From the NCBI GenBank assembly GCA_963728075.1, contig CAVSIP010000003.1, forward strand, positions 620,001 through 684,000: a stretch of DNA of 64,000 bases. Direction: 5' to 3'. Both the position numbers and the translations under genes were made by a program. Numbering within the stretch: position 1 is the first letter of the stretch; every line of letters begins with the position of its first letter. The stretch comes from CAVSIP01 sp963728075 (GTDB lineage: Bacteria; Actinomycetota; Actinomycetes; JAFAQI01; DASSKL01). The notes beneath the pieces were generated by a model. That model ran no database searches. It saw only the letters and a list, made by a program, of their open reading frames with translations, and was not told the DNA's origin. This document shows positions 16,806 through 24,712 of the stretch, piece by piece.

Positions 16806-16833
16806 GTGGCTTCGATTCCCGCCAACCCCACCA
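16806..16833 (+). repeat. Degenerate tRNA 3' end (T-arm, acceptor strand, CCA), possible attachment scar
   Basis: The 28 bases can be numbered exactly as tRNA 49-76: T-stem GTGGC (16806-16810), canonical T-loop TTCGATT (16811-16817), T-stem CCCGC (16818-16822), a seven-base acceptor strand (16823-16829), discriminator A and CCA (16831-16833). Four of five T-stem pairs form; the 53-61 pair is C-C. No matching 5' acceptor strand or anticodon arm is upstream, so it is not a functional tRNA. Integrases commonly use tRNA 3' ends as attachment sites, which leaves such fragments. Confidence 0.4.
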
Positions 16834-16874
16834 AAACTATGCAGATCGTACTCTCATGGAGTACGGTCCGTGTA

Positions 16875-17537
16875 ATGGCTGACGATCGTGGTGTGGCCCG
16901 GGCCACACGGGTGGCGGGGGTGCCGCCGGAGTTGGCGCGGGTGCCGTTCGGGGTGGTGCGCCCGGTGGACGCCCGAGGCGTGTACGCGCACCCGCGTCCG
17001 CAGTTCGCCCGGCTGGCCGCGCGTGGCTTGCTGCACGTGCTGGCGCCCGGCTACTTCGCGCTGGTGCCGCCTGCGCAGGTGGGCAGGGGGTTCCGGCCGA
17101 GTGTGGAGGCGGCCGGGTTCGGGATCGCGGCGGCGGCGTTCGGTGCGGACCGGGTGCTGCTGATGGGGGTGTCGGCGGCCCGGATGCACGGGGCGTTGCC
17201 GCGCGCGCTGCCCGTGGCGGTGGTCGCCGTGCCGGTGCAGCGGCGGGTGCTGCGGCTGGCGGACCGGGACGGCGAAGTGCGGTTCGTGCGCCGGGACACG
17301 GGCCGGCTCGAGGCCGAGCGGATGTCCACGGACCTCGGGTGGGCGCTGGTGGGCACGGTGGAGCAGACGGTGCTGGACCTGGCGCACCGCCCCCAGCTGG
17401 GTGGCGTGCCGGGGCAGGCGCGGGAGGCGGCGATCGCGCTGCTGGCCCGTTGCGACCGGAGGGGGTTGGAGGAGCTGGCCGCGGGGCAGCGGCTGCGTGC
17501 CGCGCTGGACCGTGCCCATGAGTGGGCGGGCGGGTAG
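16875..17537 (+). CDS. AbiEi-like antitoxin (type IV toxin-antitoxin family)
   Basis: 220 residues from ATG 16875. The N-terminal region (PQFARLAARGLLHVLAPGYFAL) looks like the winged-helix domain of AbiEi proteins, which represses its own promoter. The C-terminal domain contains the family's VLLMGVSAARMHGALPRA and the GTVEQTVLDLAHR segment. AbiEi antitoxins oppose a nucleotidyltransferase toxin (AbiEii) encoded immediately downstream. Here the next frame begins like such a toxin but stops after 19 codons, so this is probably an orphan. It starts 41 bases after the tRNA-like scar, consistent with mobile-element cargo. Confidence 0.65.
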   Translation: MADDRGVARATRVAGVPPELARVPFGVVRPVDARGVYAHPRPQFARLAARGLLHVLAPGYFALVPPAQVGRGFRPSVEAAGFGIAAAAFGADRVLLMGVSAARMHGALPRALPVAVVAVPVQRRVLRLADRDGEVRFVRRDTGRLEAERMSTDLGWALVGTVEQTVLDLAHRPQLGGVPGQAREAAIALLARCDRRGLEELAAGQRLRAALDRAHEWAGG

Positions 17538-17597
17538 ATGCTGGACCCGGGACAAGCCGCGGCGGTGGCCGAAACGTCTCATCTGGCAGGGATTTGA
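17538..17597 (+). pseudogene. Stub of AbiEii-like toxin gene
   Basis: ATG 17538 directly abuts the antitoxin stop (TAGATG) and reads MLDPGQAAAVAETSHLAGI before TGA. The first dozen residues (M-L-x-P-x-Q-x-x-x-V-A) resemble the start of AbiEii-family nucleotidyltransferase toxins found in this position. The remaining roughly 250 residues, including the catalytic nucleotidyltransferase motif, are absent. The resemblance is short, so the call is tentative, but the stop-start junction supports a former two-gene operon. Confidence 0.35.
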
Positions 17598-17742
17598 CAT
17601 CAGCGACCGTGGCCGCATTTCGACCGTCGTCCGCGACGCGTTGAGGAGCAGCCGCCGGCCTTCCTCTGCAATGTCCGGCGCTCCCCGCGCGTACCCGGTT
17701 CAATGGTCGTGTCACGACGGTTGAAAGGACGGGGGATCCGGC

Positions 17743-20700
17743 GTGTACGGGCGTGGCCCTCACCTCGAGGTCATCGACCGTGCGTTGCACGCGGCCCGCC
17801 GCGGGAGCAGCCGCCGGCTGGTCGTCCGCGGTCCGGCCGGGATCGGCAAGACCGCATTGCTCGCGCACGTGACCTCGACGGCGCCCGGCTTCCGCCGCCT
17901 CGCCACGGTCGGTGTCAGCGCCGAGTCCGAGCTACCGTACGCCGGACTCGGCGAGCTGCTGGCGCCGGTGGTCGACCGGCTGGAGGAGATCCCGTCCGTG
18001 CAGGCGGCGGCGCTGCGCGCCGCGCTCGCCCTCGGGCCGCCGACGGGCAGTGACCGGTTCGCCGTCGCGGCGGCGACGCTGGCGCTGCTGTCGATCGCCA
18101 CCGGCGAGGGACCCCTGCTGCTCGTGGTCGACGACGTGCAGTGGCTCGACCGCGAGTCTGCAGAGGTGCTGCAGTTCGCGGTACGCCGGCTGCGGGACGA
18201 GCCCGTGTGCGTGCTGTTCGGCCTGCGTGACGGGGAGGATGCGGGGTTCGGCGTGCCCGATGCCGAGGAGATCGCGCTCGGCCCGCTCGACGACGACGCG
18301 GCGCGGCAGGTGCTGCGCGACGTAGCGGGCGGAGCGCTCCCGGCGGAGGTCGAGGCGGGTCTGGTGCGCGCGGCCGCGGGCAGTCCGCTGGCGCTGATCG
18401 AGATGGTGCGCACTCTCGACACCAACCGGCCGTTGCAGCCGCAGGTCGAGGATCTGCTGCGTCGGCGGATCCTCGCCGTGCCGCCGGCCGTACGCAGCGC
18501 GCTGCTCCTCGCCGCGGCCGCCGCCGGCGAGCGCCCCGACCGGGTTGGTCGCGCCTGCGCGCGGCTCGGGCTGCCGACGGACGCGCTCGCCCGGGCGATC
18601 GACACCGGCTTGCTCATCCGCGAGGAAAAGCGACTGGTGTTCCAGCACCCGCTGGTCCGCTCGGGCGTCTACGAGGTCGCCACACCGGCGGAGCGCCGAC
18701 GAGTGCACGCGGTGCTGGCCGAGGTGGCCGAGCAGGACCGCGATCACGACGTGGTCGCCTGGCACCGGTCCGCCGCGGCTGACGGGCCGGACGAGCCGGC
18801 CGCCCGCGCGCTGGACACCGCCGCCGGCCGGGCCCGCGACCGCGGCGCGCACGGCTCGGCAGCGAGCGCGAGCACCCAGGCGGCGGGGTTGACCGAGGAC
18901 CCCGCCCAGCGGGCGCGTCGGCTGATCGCGGCAGCGGAGTCCGCGTTGCTTGCCGGGCAGTTCCCCCGCGCCCGCGGCCTGCTCGAGGAAGCTGCCGCGA
19001 TCGACGCGGCCGACCCGGTTGCGCTCGCGTTGCTGCAGGGCCGGCTGGTCACGTTCGCCGGTGGGAACTTCGCGGAGACGATGGACCTGCTCGAGCGGCT
19101 CGCCGACCGCCGCGCGGCTGTCGCTGACCCGGTCGCCGTGCAGCTCTATCTCGATGCGGCCATGCTCGCCTTCATCAGCCGCCAGCTCACCCGGGCCGTC
19201 GGGCTGGCCGAGCGGGCCCGTGCCGCGGTGCCCACCGGTGACTCCGGCGCCGCGGTCACGGCGGAGGCGGTCTTCGAGATCGCCCGCAGCTACATGGGGG
19301 AGCAGTCCGACAGCGAGGTGCTCGTCCAGGCCGTCGACGCGCTGCTGACCACTGGCGCCGACCCGGGTCGGGCGGTGCAGCTGTTGCATCAGGCGGTCAC
19401 CGCGCTGTCGTCGGCGCGCAAGCACGACGTCGCGGCCCGGCACGCGAAGCGGTTCATCACCGCAGCTCGCGAGATCGGTACGGTCGGCGTTCTGCCGCTG
19501 GCGCTGTGTCTGCACGCGCACACGTCGTTCTGGAGTGGTGACTGGACCGCTGGCGCGCTGTCGGCGTCCGAGGCGCTGCAGCTGTCGGAGGCGACCGGCC
19601 AGCCGACGACGGTCCTCTACGCACTGGTCTGCCAGGCGCTGTACGCCGGGGCACGGGGGCAGCGCGCCCAGTGTGAAGACGCCGCAGCGCGTGCGTTGCC
19701 GCTGATCGAGGCCACCGGCATCGAGATGCTGCGCACACCGCTCATCTCCTCCCTCGGTCTCGCCGCGCTCGCCGACGGCGACCTGGACACCGCTCTCTCC
19801 CGCCTCGACGAGGCCGCGGCCGCGCAGCAGGCCACCGGGCCGGACGCGCTGGTGCACTGGCGGGCCGACTACGTCGAGGCGCTGGTGGCGGCCGGCCGGT
19901 CGAACGACACCGAGCCGGTGCTCACGTCGCTACGTAACCGTCTCGACGGGCCGGACCCGCGCTGGGAGCGGATGATGCTCGCCCGGGCCGCGGCGGCGCT
20001 TTCCGGTGACGACGCCGACTACGCGGCAGCGGTGACCGCCGCCCAGGCCTTGACCTCGTCCTATCCGCTGGCCCGCACGCTGCTTGCCTGGGGGCGGCGG
20101 CTGGCCGCGGCCGGCCGGACCCGCGACGCCCGGCCGCGGATGACCGAGGCGGCGACCCTGTTCGACCGGCTGCAGGCCACCGGCTGGGCGCGACTGACCC
20201 GCACCGAGCTGACCGCCCTGGGCGTGCCGGCGCCGGTCGTGGGGGAGCACCCGTTCGCTGCGCTGCCGGACCAGGTCCAGCAGCTGGCCCGGCTCGTCGC
20301 CGCGGGGGCGGACGTCGAGGAGGTCGCCGGCCGGCTGTTCCTCGGTGCGGCCACCGCGCGCCGGCAGCTGGCCCAGGCGCAGGCCGCGCTGGGTGTGACC
20401 ACCGTCGACGACCTGTCCGCGGCGCTGCACGCAGCCGACGGCACCGGCTCCCGCGCGACCACCGGCCACTCGATCCGGATGCTCGGAGCGTTCTCGGTCA
20501 CCGGCAACGGGTCGGCGCTGACGCTGCCGGGCGGCCTGCCGGCCCAGGCGGTGAAGTTCGTCGCCGTGTCCGGCGGTGCGGTCCACCTCGACGAGCTGGT
20601 CGAGGCGCTGTGGCCTGAGATCGACCCCGAGGTAGGCCGCCGTCGGCTGCGCAACGTGCTGGCCCGCGTCCGCTCCGCCGCGGCGGAGCTGCTCGTCCGT

Positions 20701-21135
20701 CGCGACGAGGCGGTCCAGCTCGCGGAGGGCACTGACGTGGACGCGACCCGGTTCGCCGCACTCGCTGCGCAAGCCCTGGCAGCGCACGACGAGGACGACA
20801 CCGCCCGGCAAGCCGGGGAGGCCGCGGTCGCGGCGTACGGCGGGGAGCTCCTGCCGGCCGACCGCTACGCCGAGTGGGCGATCGCCCCGCGGGAGCGGCT
20901 GCAGCGGCGTTACGTGCAGGTGCTGGACCTGCTCGCCGACCTGGCCGGCTGCCGCGGTGACCACGCGGTCGCCGCCGGCTGGCTGGAGCGGGCGGCCGAG
21001 GTGGATCCCTGCGACGACCGGCGGCTGGCCGACACCGCCGCTGCCTGGGAGCGCGCCGGCCGACCCGCGCACGCTGCGGTCATGCGGCAGCGGGCCGCCG
21101 CGGTGGCCCGGGAGCTTGGGCTGCCCACGCCGTAG
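17743..21135 (+). CDS. Large ATPase regulator with LuxR-like and SARP (winged helix plus BTAD) modules
   Basis: 1130 residues from GTG 17743. An AAA/STAND-type ATPase comes first (Walker A GPAGIGKT 30-37; LLLVVDDVQWLD with Asp130/131). A long helical repeat array follows (about 350-830). Then a LuxR-like helix-turn-helix at about 836-890 has the family frame (LARLVAAGADVEEVAGRLFL, then LGV) with some unusual residues. Last come an OmpR-type winged helix of the SARP class (about 911-985, ALWPEIDPEVGRRRLRNVLARV) and a BTAD domain to the end. Known LAL regulators end at the LuxR domain, while SARP-ATPase regulators start with the winged helix. Here both DNA-binding types occur, with SARP last. 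It probably activates an operon after nucleotide-dependent switching; target unknown. Confidence 0.85.
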   Translation: MYGRGPHLEVIDRALHAARRGSSRRLVVRGPAGIGKTALLAHVTSTAPGFRRLATVGVSAESELPYAGLGELLAPVVDRLEEIPSVQAAALRAALALGPPTGSDRFAVAAATLALLSIATGEGPLLLVVDDVQWLDRESAEVLQFAVRRLRDEPVCVLFGLRDGEDAGFGVPDAEEIALGPLDDDAARQVLRDVAGGALPAEVEAGLVRAAAGSPLALIEMVRTLDTNRPLQPQVEDLLRRRILAVPPAVRSALLLAAAAAGERPDRVGRACARLGLPTDALARAIDTGLLIREEKRLVFQHPLVRSGVYEVATPAERRRVHAVLAEVAEQDRDHDVVAWHRSAAADGPDEPAARALDTAAGRARDRGAHGSAASASTQAAGLTEDPAQRARRLIAAAESALLAGQFPRARGLLEEAAAIDAADPVALALLQGRLVTFAGGNFAETMDLLERLADRRAAVADPVAVQLYLDAAMLAFISRQLTRAVGLAERARAAVPTGDSGAAVTAEAVFEIARSYMGEQSDSEVLVQAVDALLTTGADPGRAVQLLHQAVTALSSARKHDVAARHAKRFITAAREIGTVGVLPLALCLHAHTSFWSGDWTAGALSASEALQLSEATGQPTTVLYALVCQALYAGARGQRAQCEDAAARALPLIEATGIEMLRTPLISSLGLAALADGDLDTALSRLDEAAAAQQATGPDALVHWRADYVEALVAAGRSNDTEPVLTSLRNRLDGPDPRWERMMLARAAAALSGDDADYAAAVTAAQALTSSYPLARTLLAWGRRLAAAGRTRDARPRMTEAATLFDRLQATGWARLTRTELTALGVPAPVVGEHPFAALPDQVQQLARLVAAGADVEEVAGRLFLGAATARRQLAQAQAALGVTTVDDLSAALHAADGTGSRATTGHSIRMLGAFSVTGNGSALTLPGGLPAQAVKFVAVSGGAVHLDELVEALWPEIDPEVGRRRLRNVLARVRSAAAELLVRRDEAVQLAEGTDVDATRFAALAAQALAAHDEDDTARQAGEAAVAAYGGELLPADRYAEWAIAPRERLQRRYVQVLDLLADLAGCRGDHAVAAGWLERAAEVDPCDDRRLADTAAAWERAGRPAHAAVMRQRAAAVARELGLPTP

Positions 21136-21179
21136 CGACTGGTACGCCGCTGGTACGCCACCTTCCTACGGTCGCCGGT

Positions 21180-21362
21180 GTGTTCGTTTCGTTCGTGCTG
21201 CGGCTGGTGCCCGAGGAGCTGGCCACAGGCGAGCTCGTCGGGCAGGTCGAGGACGTGGCCAGCGGTCGGGTCGGTCTGTTTCGGGGAGGGACCGACCTGA
21301 CCGCCTTCTGCGCCGCGGTCGTCACCACCCCACCGCAGCTACGAACGGAACGGACCGACTGA
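21180..21362 (+). CDS. Small conserved hypothetical protein
   Basis: 60 residues from GTG 21180. It reads MFVSFVLRLVPEELATGELV followed by GQVEDVASGRVGLFRGGTDL. The pattern of a short opening strand, LVPE, G-x-L-x-G-x-V-E-x-V and a later conserved D-L is one I associate with small actinobacterial hypothetical proteins often found beside large ATPase regulators. There is no signal peptide or membrane helix. It starts 44 bases after the SARP-type regulator in the same direction. Function unknown. Confidence 0.5.
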   Translation: MFVSFVLRLVPEELATGELVGQVEDVASGRVGLFRGGTDLTAFCAAVVTTPPQLRTERTD

Positions 21363-21416
21363 CCCGCGCCATCGCCCGCACGGCGCACCACCGCTTCTCG
21401 ATCGGGGGTCCCTCTC

Positions 21417-21656
21417 ATGTCCGTTCGCCATCTACGCCGCGGCGGGGCACGCGCGTTGAGTGCTCTCGTTGCCGAGTGTCTCGGGACGACGCTGATGATC
21501 GGCCTGCCCGGCTCGGCCGCCGCGACCGTCGGCCCGTCCTGGGTGCCGCAGGAGTCTGGCACCACCGCGACCCTCCACGCTGTGCAGTCCTTGGCCGGCA
21601 GTCCCGGTGACGCTCAGATTGCGGGCACCGCTCCCTGGTGCCGGGTCTGGAGGTGA
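21417..21656 (+). CDS. Short exported protein, possible relic of a BNR/YCF48-like repeat protein
   Basis: 79 residues from ATG 21417. The N-terminus (LRRGGARALSALVAECLGTT) followed by a hydrophobic run and AAA looks like a signal peptide. The mature part begins SWVPQESGTTATLHAVQSLA, the usual opening of YCF48/BNR-type beta-propeller repeats (W-x-x-Q-x-S-G-T-x-A-x-L-x-x-V). Only one such repeat is present and the frame then ends in unrelated residues, so it is likely truncated. It could also be a small independent protein. Confidence 0.4.
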   Translation: MSVRHLRRGGARALSALVAECLGTTLMIGLPGSAAATVGPSWVPQESGTTATLHAVQSLAGSPGDAQIAGTAPWCRVWR

Positions 21657-21661
21657 GCGGG

Positions 21662-21874
21662 ATGGTGCAGCGCGGGCTCGACGAGATCGCGGTGGAGATG
21701 CGGCACGAGCGGGACCGGAGGATGCGGGCGCTGCGGGCGGAGACGTTCGCGACGGTGCTGCCGCTGCTCGCGATCGGTGTCGCGGTGCTGCTGCTGGTGG
21801 GGTTGGCCGTGACGACTGTGCTGCCCCACGCGCAGGCGCTGCTGACGCACCTGGAGAGCGAGCTGAACCCTTGA
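21662..21874 (+). CDS. Small single-span membrane protein
   Basis: 70 residues from ATG 21662 with GGAGGTGAG (21649-21657) as ribosome binding site. A charged amphipathic N-terminus (DEIAVEMRHERDRRMRALRAE) is followed by one long hydrophobic helix (VLPLLAIGVAVLLLVGLAVT) and a short tail ending ESELNP. No family is recognised. It starts six bases after the preceding small frame, so the two are probably co-transcribed, and a strong hairpin at 21930 ends the unit. Confidence 0.5.
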   Translation: MVQRGLDEIAVEMRHERDRRMRALRAETFATVLPLLAIGVAVLLLVGLAVTTVLPHAQALLTHLESELNP

Positions 21875-21929
21875 CCGTCTGCGGCGTCTGCTGCAACGAC
21901 TAGATGAAGGCACTGGAGGCCGATGCTGT

Positions 21930-21959
21930 GCGGGCCCCACCGGTGTCGGCGGGGCCCGC
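21930..21959. terminator. Hairpin terminator between convergent genes
   Basis: GCGGGCCCC (21930-21938) pairs with GGGGCCCGC (21951-21959), with an extra CCG/CGG pairing inside the loop. It lies between the plus-strand gene ending at 21874 and the minus-strand gene ending at 21974, so it can serve both. There is no T-run, which is common in high-GC genomes. Confidence 0.6.
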
Positions 21960-21973
21960 GTGGTCGTCGGCGT

Positions 21974-22486
21974 CTACTGCAGGGCGAACGTCCAGGTGCT
22001 GGTGCCGTTCTGGGCCAGGTCGACCCGAAGAGTGCCTTGTCGACCCGTGTAGCTACCGGTTCCACCGGTGACCGCCACGTTGACGAAGTCGTCCTGGGCC
22101 TTCTCGATCGCCTGGAACGTGAGCTGCCCCCCCGGCACCGCGGCGGTCCCGACACAGCTGGTCTCGCCGGCAGGGGCGTTCGGGTCGGGGTTGGCCACGT
22201 GGATGATCGTGCAGGTGCCGCGGTCGTAGCCGACGGCCTTGCCGGTGGAGTCGTACAGGGTGTCGGCGATGATCATCTCGTCGCCGGGTGTCGGCTGGCC
22301 GTTGTGGTCGACGTCGACGAAACCGTCGTTGGGCAGCCTGAGGGCGACGCCGTGGAAGGTGAGCGTGGTGGCCGCGTGCCCGGAACTGGGCAGGGCGGCG
22401 ACGGTGATGGCGGCGAGGCCGGCGACGGCGGCGGCCAGCGCGGTGGCGCGCCGCAGTGAACGGGAGGGGGCAGGGCTGGCGGACAT
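21974..22486 (-). CDS. Secreted allene-oxide-cyclase-barrel-like protein
   Basis: 170 residues from ATG 22486 (GGAGA upstream on the minus strand). A signal peptide (RRATALAAAVAGLAAITVAA, cut near GHA-ATT) precedes an eight-strand barrel-like domain. Its features are GDEMIIADTLYDSTGKAVGY, then CTIIHVANPD, a Cys (in SCVGTAAVPGG), GQLTFQA and a closing TGGTGSYTGRQGTLRV. The G-x-G-x-Y-x-G-A/Q-x-G-x-x-x-V ending is typical of AOC/dirigent-barrel proteins that bind small hydrophobic molecules. Two cysteines may form a disulphide outside the cell. Function in bacteria is not established. Confidence 0.7.
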   Translation of the reverse strand: MSASPAPSRSLRRATALAAAVAGLAAITVAALPSSGHAATTLTFHGVALRLPNDGFVDVDHNGQPTPGDEMIIADTLYDSTGKAVGYDRGTCTIIHVANPDPNAPAGETSCVGTAAVPGGQLTFQAIEKAQDDFVNVAVTGGTGSYTGRQGTLRVDLAQNGTSTWTFALQ

Positions 22487-22722
22487 GGACGCGGTCTCCT
22501 TCGCGGGCTGGAACGGTGGCACCGGGCAGCGGTGCGGTCGCCGACGTTAGGCGCGGCGGTGCGTTCGGCGCGTCAGCCCGGATGCTGGTCTTGCGGCCTG
22601 CCGCGTCACCCACGGGCGGTGATGGCGTGCACCCAGCGCGCCGGCCGGCTCGACCCGTGGACGGAGGAGGGATCGTCCGTAGGGTTGACGCGCGGCGGGG
22701 GCTGATCGCCTACCGTTCATGC

Positions 22723-23862
22723 GTGCGCAGCAGGGCGGGGATCGGCCGTGTGGACGTGGCCGTGCCGGCTGCCATCGCCGTTGCCGCGGCAGTCGAGCTG
22801 GCGGTCAACCCCCAGATCGCGCCGCGAGCGGTGGCCGCACCGATGACGGCGCTGATGGCGGCCGCGCTGCTGTGGTGGCGGCGAGCCCCGGTGCTCACCC
22901 TCGTCGTCGTGCTCGCTGCCTCGGTGGTGCAGGGGGCGGCGGGCGTGCCGATCCAGCAGCCGGTCGTGCCGATGCTCGCCCAGCTCATCGCCACCTACGC
23001 GGTGTTCAGCCGGTGCGGGCTGCGCCGGGCGGCGGTCGGTGGCGTGCTGCTGGTCGGCGGGCTGGCGCTGCAGGTGTTCCCCCGTGCCGGTGGCGTCGGC
23101 AACTTCGTGTTCGGCCTCGTCCTGGTCGGCGGGGTATGGCTGGTCGCGCAGATCGTCCGCCGGAGGACGACGGAGCTCGGCGACCAGCAGCGCCGGGCCG
23201 ACCATCTCGAGCGGCACCAGGACGTCCGAGCCCGCGAGGTCGCCCGCGAGGAGCGGGTGCGCATCGCCCGGGAGCTGCACGACGTGATCGCGCACTCGGT
23301 CAGCGTCATGGTGGTGCAGGCCGGGGCGGCCGAGCAGCTGATCCGCCGCGACCCGGGTCGCAGCCAGGCCGCCATGCAGGCCGTCCAGCACACCGGCCGG
23401 GAGGCGCTGGCGGAACTGGCGAACCTGCTCGGCCTGCTGCGGGAGGACAGCGCGGAGATCGGGATGGCCCCCCAGCCGCGGCTGGCCGACCTGCGCAACC
23501 TGGTCCAGCGGACCCGCACGGCCGGGCTGCCGGTGACACTCGAGGTCGCCGGCCCGGTACGGCCCCTGCCACCCGGCGTCGAGCTATCGCTCTACCGCAT
23601 CGTCCAGGAAGCACTCACCAACGTCCGCAAGCACGCCGGCAACGCGCAGACCAGCGTGACTATCCGGTTCGGCGCGGACAGCGTGCACGCCGAGGTCCGC
23701 GACGACGGCTCCGGCCGGTCACCCCTCGGCGGCATCGGCGGGCACGGCCTGGTCGGCATGCGCGAGCGAGTGACCGTGCACGGCGGAACCCTGCACGCCG
23801 GCCCCGGGCCGGACGGCGGCTACTGCGTGCTCGCCACCATCCCGGTGCGCGATGTCGACTGA
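22723..23862 (+). CDS. NarL-type sensor histidine kinase
   Basis: 379 residues from GTG 22723; the frame is open further upstream but the membrane domain begins here. Four to five N-terminal membrane helices (to about 145) lack a large extracellular loop. The HisKA_3 phosphoacceptor is RIARELHDVIAHS with His186. The ATPase domain has the N-box region LSLYRIVQEALTNVRKHA and the G-box GGHGLVGMRERV. It autophosphorylates and hands phosphate to the response regulator whose gene overlaps its last 11 bases. The intramembrane-type sensor often reports on the cell envelope; stimulus unknown. Confidence 0.92.
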   Translation: MRSRAGIGRVDVAVPAAIAVAAAVELAVNPQIAPRAVAAPMTALMAAALLWWRRAPVLTLVVVLAASVVQGAAGVPIQQPVVPMLAQLIATYAVFSRCGLRRAAVGGVLLVGGLALQVFPRAGGVGNFVFGLVLVGGVWLVAQIVRRRTTELGDQQRRADHLERHQDVRAREVAREERVRIARELHDVIAHSVSVMVVQAGAAEQLIRRDPGRSQAAMQAVQHTGREALAELANLLGLLREDSAEIGMAPQPRLADLRNLVQRTRTAGLPVTLEVAGPVRPLPPGVELSLYRIVQEALTNVRKHAGNAQTSVTIRFGADSVHAEVRDDGSGRSPLGGIGGHGLVGMRERVTVHGGTLHAGPGPDGGYCVLATIPVRDVD

Positions 23863-24547
23863 TCGCGAGTGCATCACCGTCCTGCTCGCCGACGACCAGG
23901 CGCTCGTTCGGGCCGGCTTCCGGATGATCCTGGAAACCCAGGACGACATCGTCGTGGTCGGCGAGGCCGAGAACGGGGAGGAGGCGGCGAGCCTCAGCCG
24001 CGCCCTACGCCCCGACGTCATCCTCATGGACATCCGCATGCCGGTGCTGGACGGGCTGGAAGCGACCCGGCAGATCCTCGCCCGAGGAGGCGACGGCCTG
24101 CTGCCGCACATCGTCATGCTCACCACGTTCGACACCGACGAGTACCTCTACGAGGCCCTGCACATCGGTGCTTCCGGCTTCCTGCTCAAGACTGCCCCCC
24201 CGGACCGGCTCGTCGACGCCGTCAGGCGGATCCGCAGCAACGAGGCGCTGCTCGCCCCGACCGTCACCCGAAGGCTCATCGAGACCTACCTCGACCGACA
24301 CCAACCCGACCAGCGCTACGGCAGCCGAATCGCCGCGCTGACCAGTCGTGAACAGGACGTGCTGCGCCTCATGGCCGAAGGTCTCGCCAACAGCGAGATC
24401 GCGGCGCGCCTGACCGTCAGCGACGCGACCGTCAAGACGCACGTGAACCGCATCCTGCAGAAGCTGCAGGTCCGCGACCGCGTGCAGGCGGTGATCCTCG
24501 CTTACGAGTCTGGGGTCATCCAGCCGGGGTCGAACCGGTCGCTGTGA
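23852..24547 (+). CDS. NarL/LuxR-family response regulator
   Basis: 231 residues. The receiver domain has acidic residues in VLLADDQA, phosphoacceptor Asp60 in ILMDIRMP, and switch residues T/K later (MLTTFDTDEY, LLKTAPP). The C-terminal helix-turn-helix starts ALTSREQDVLRLMAEGLANS and ends TVKTHVNRILQKLQVRDR. It overlaps the kinase gene, so translation is coupled and the pair is certain. Targets are unknown; the phosphoesterase gene that begins 165 bases downstream is one candidate. Confidence 0.95.
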   Translation: MSTDRECITVLLADDQALVRAGFRMILETQDDIVVVGEAENGEEAASLSRALRPDVILMDIRMPVLDGLEATRQILARGGDGLLPHIVMLTTFDTDEYLYEALHIGASGFLLKTAPPDRLVDAVRRIRSNEALLAPTVTRRLIETYLDRHQPDQRYGSRIAALTSREQDVLRLMAEGLANSEIAARLTVSDATVKTHVNRILQKLQVRDRVQAVILAYESGVIQPGSNRSL

Positions 24548-24712
24548 GGCCCTTGCGCCTCGGGATCGGTGCTTCGAGACCGCGGCGCTGCCCGCCGGCG
24601 TGTCGTGTTCGACGAGCCGTCACCGCATGTTCACGGGTCTGCCGGTCGTACGACATCCGACCTGGCCATCGTGTCGCTCGGTCCGGCACGGACCGTGAGA
24701 CGAGGAGGATGG

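Noticed and set aside
16740..16833. Complete tRNA gene ending in CCA
   Set aside because: No 5' acceptor strand, D-arm or anticodon arm could be placed; only the 3' 28 bases fit.
17932..19857. 641-codon minus-strand frame opposite the SARP-type regulator
   Set aside because: No motif and Arg/Gly-rich composition typical of antisense frames in this DNA.
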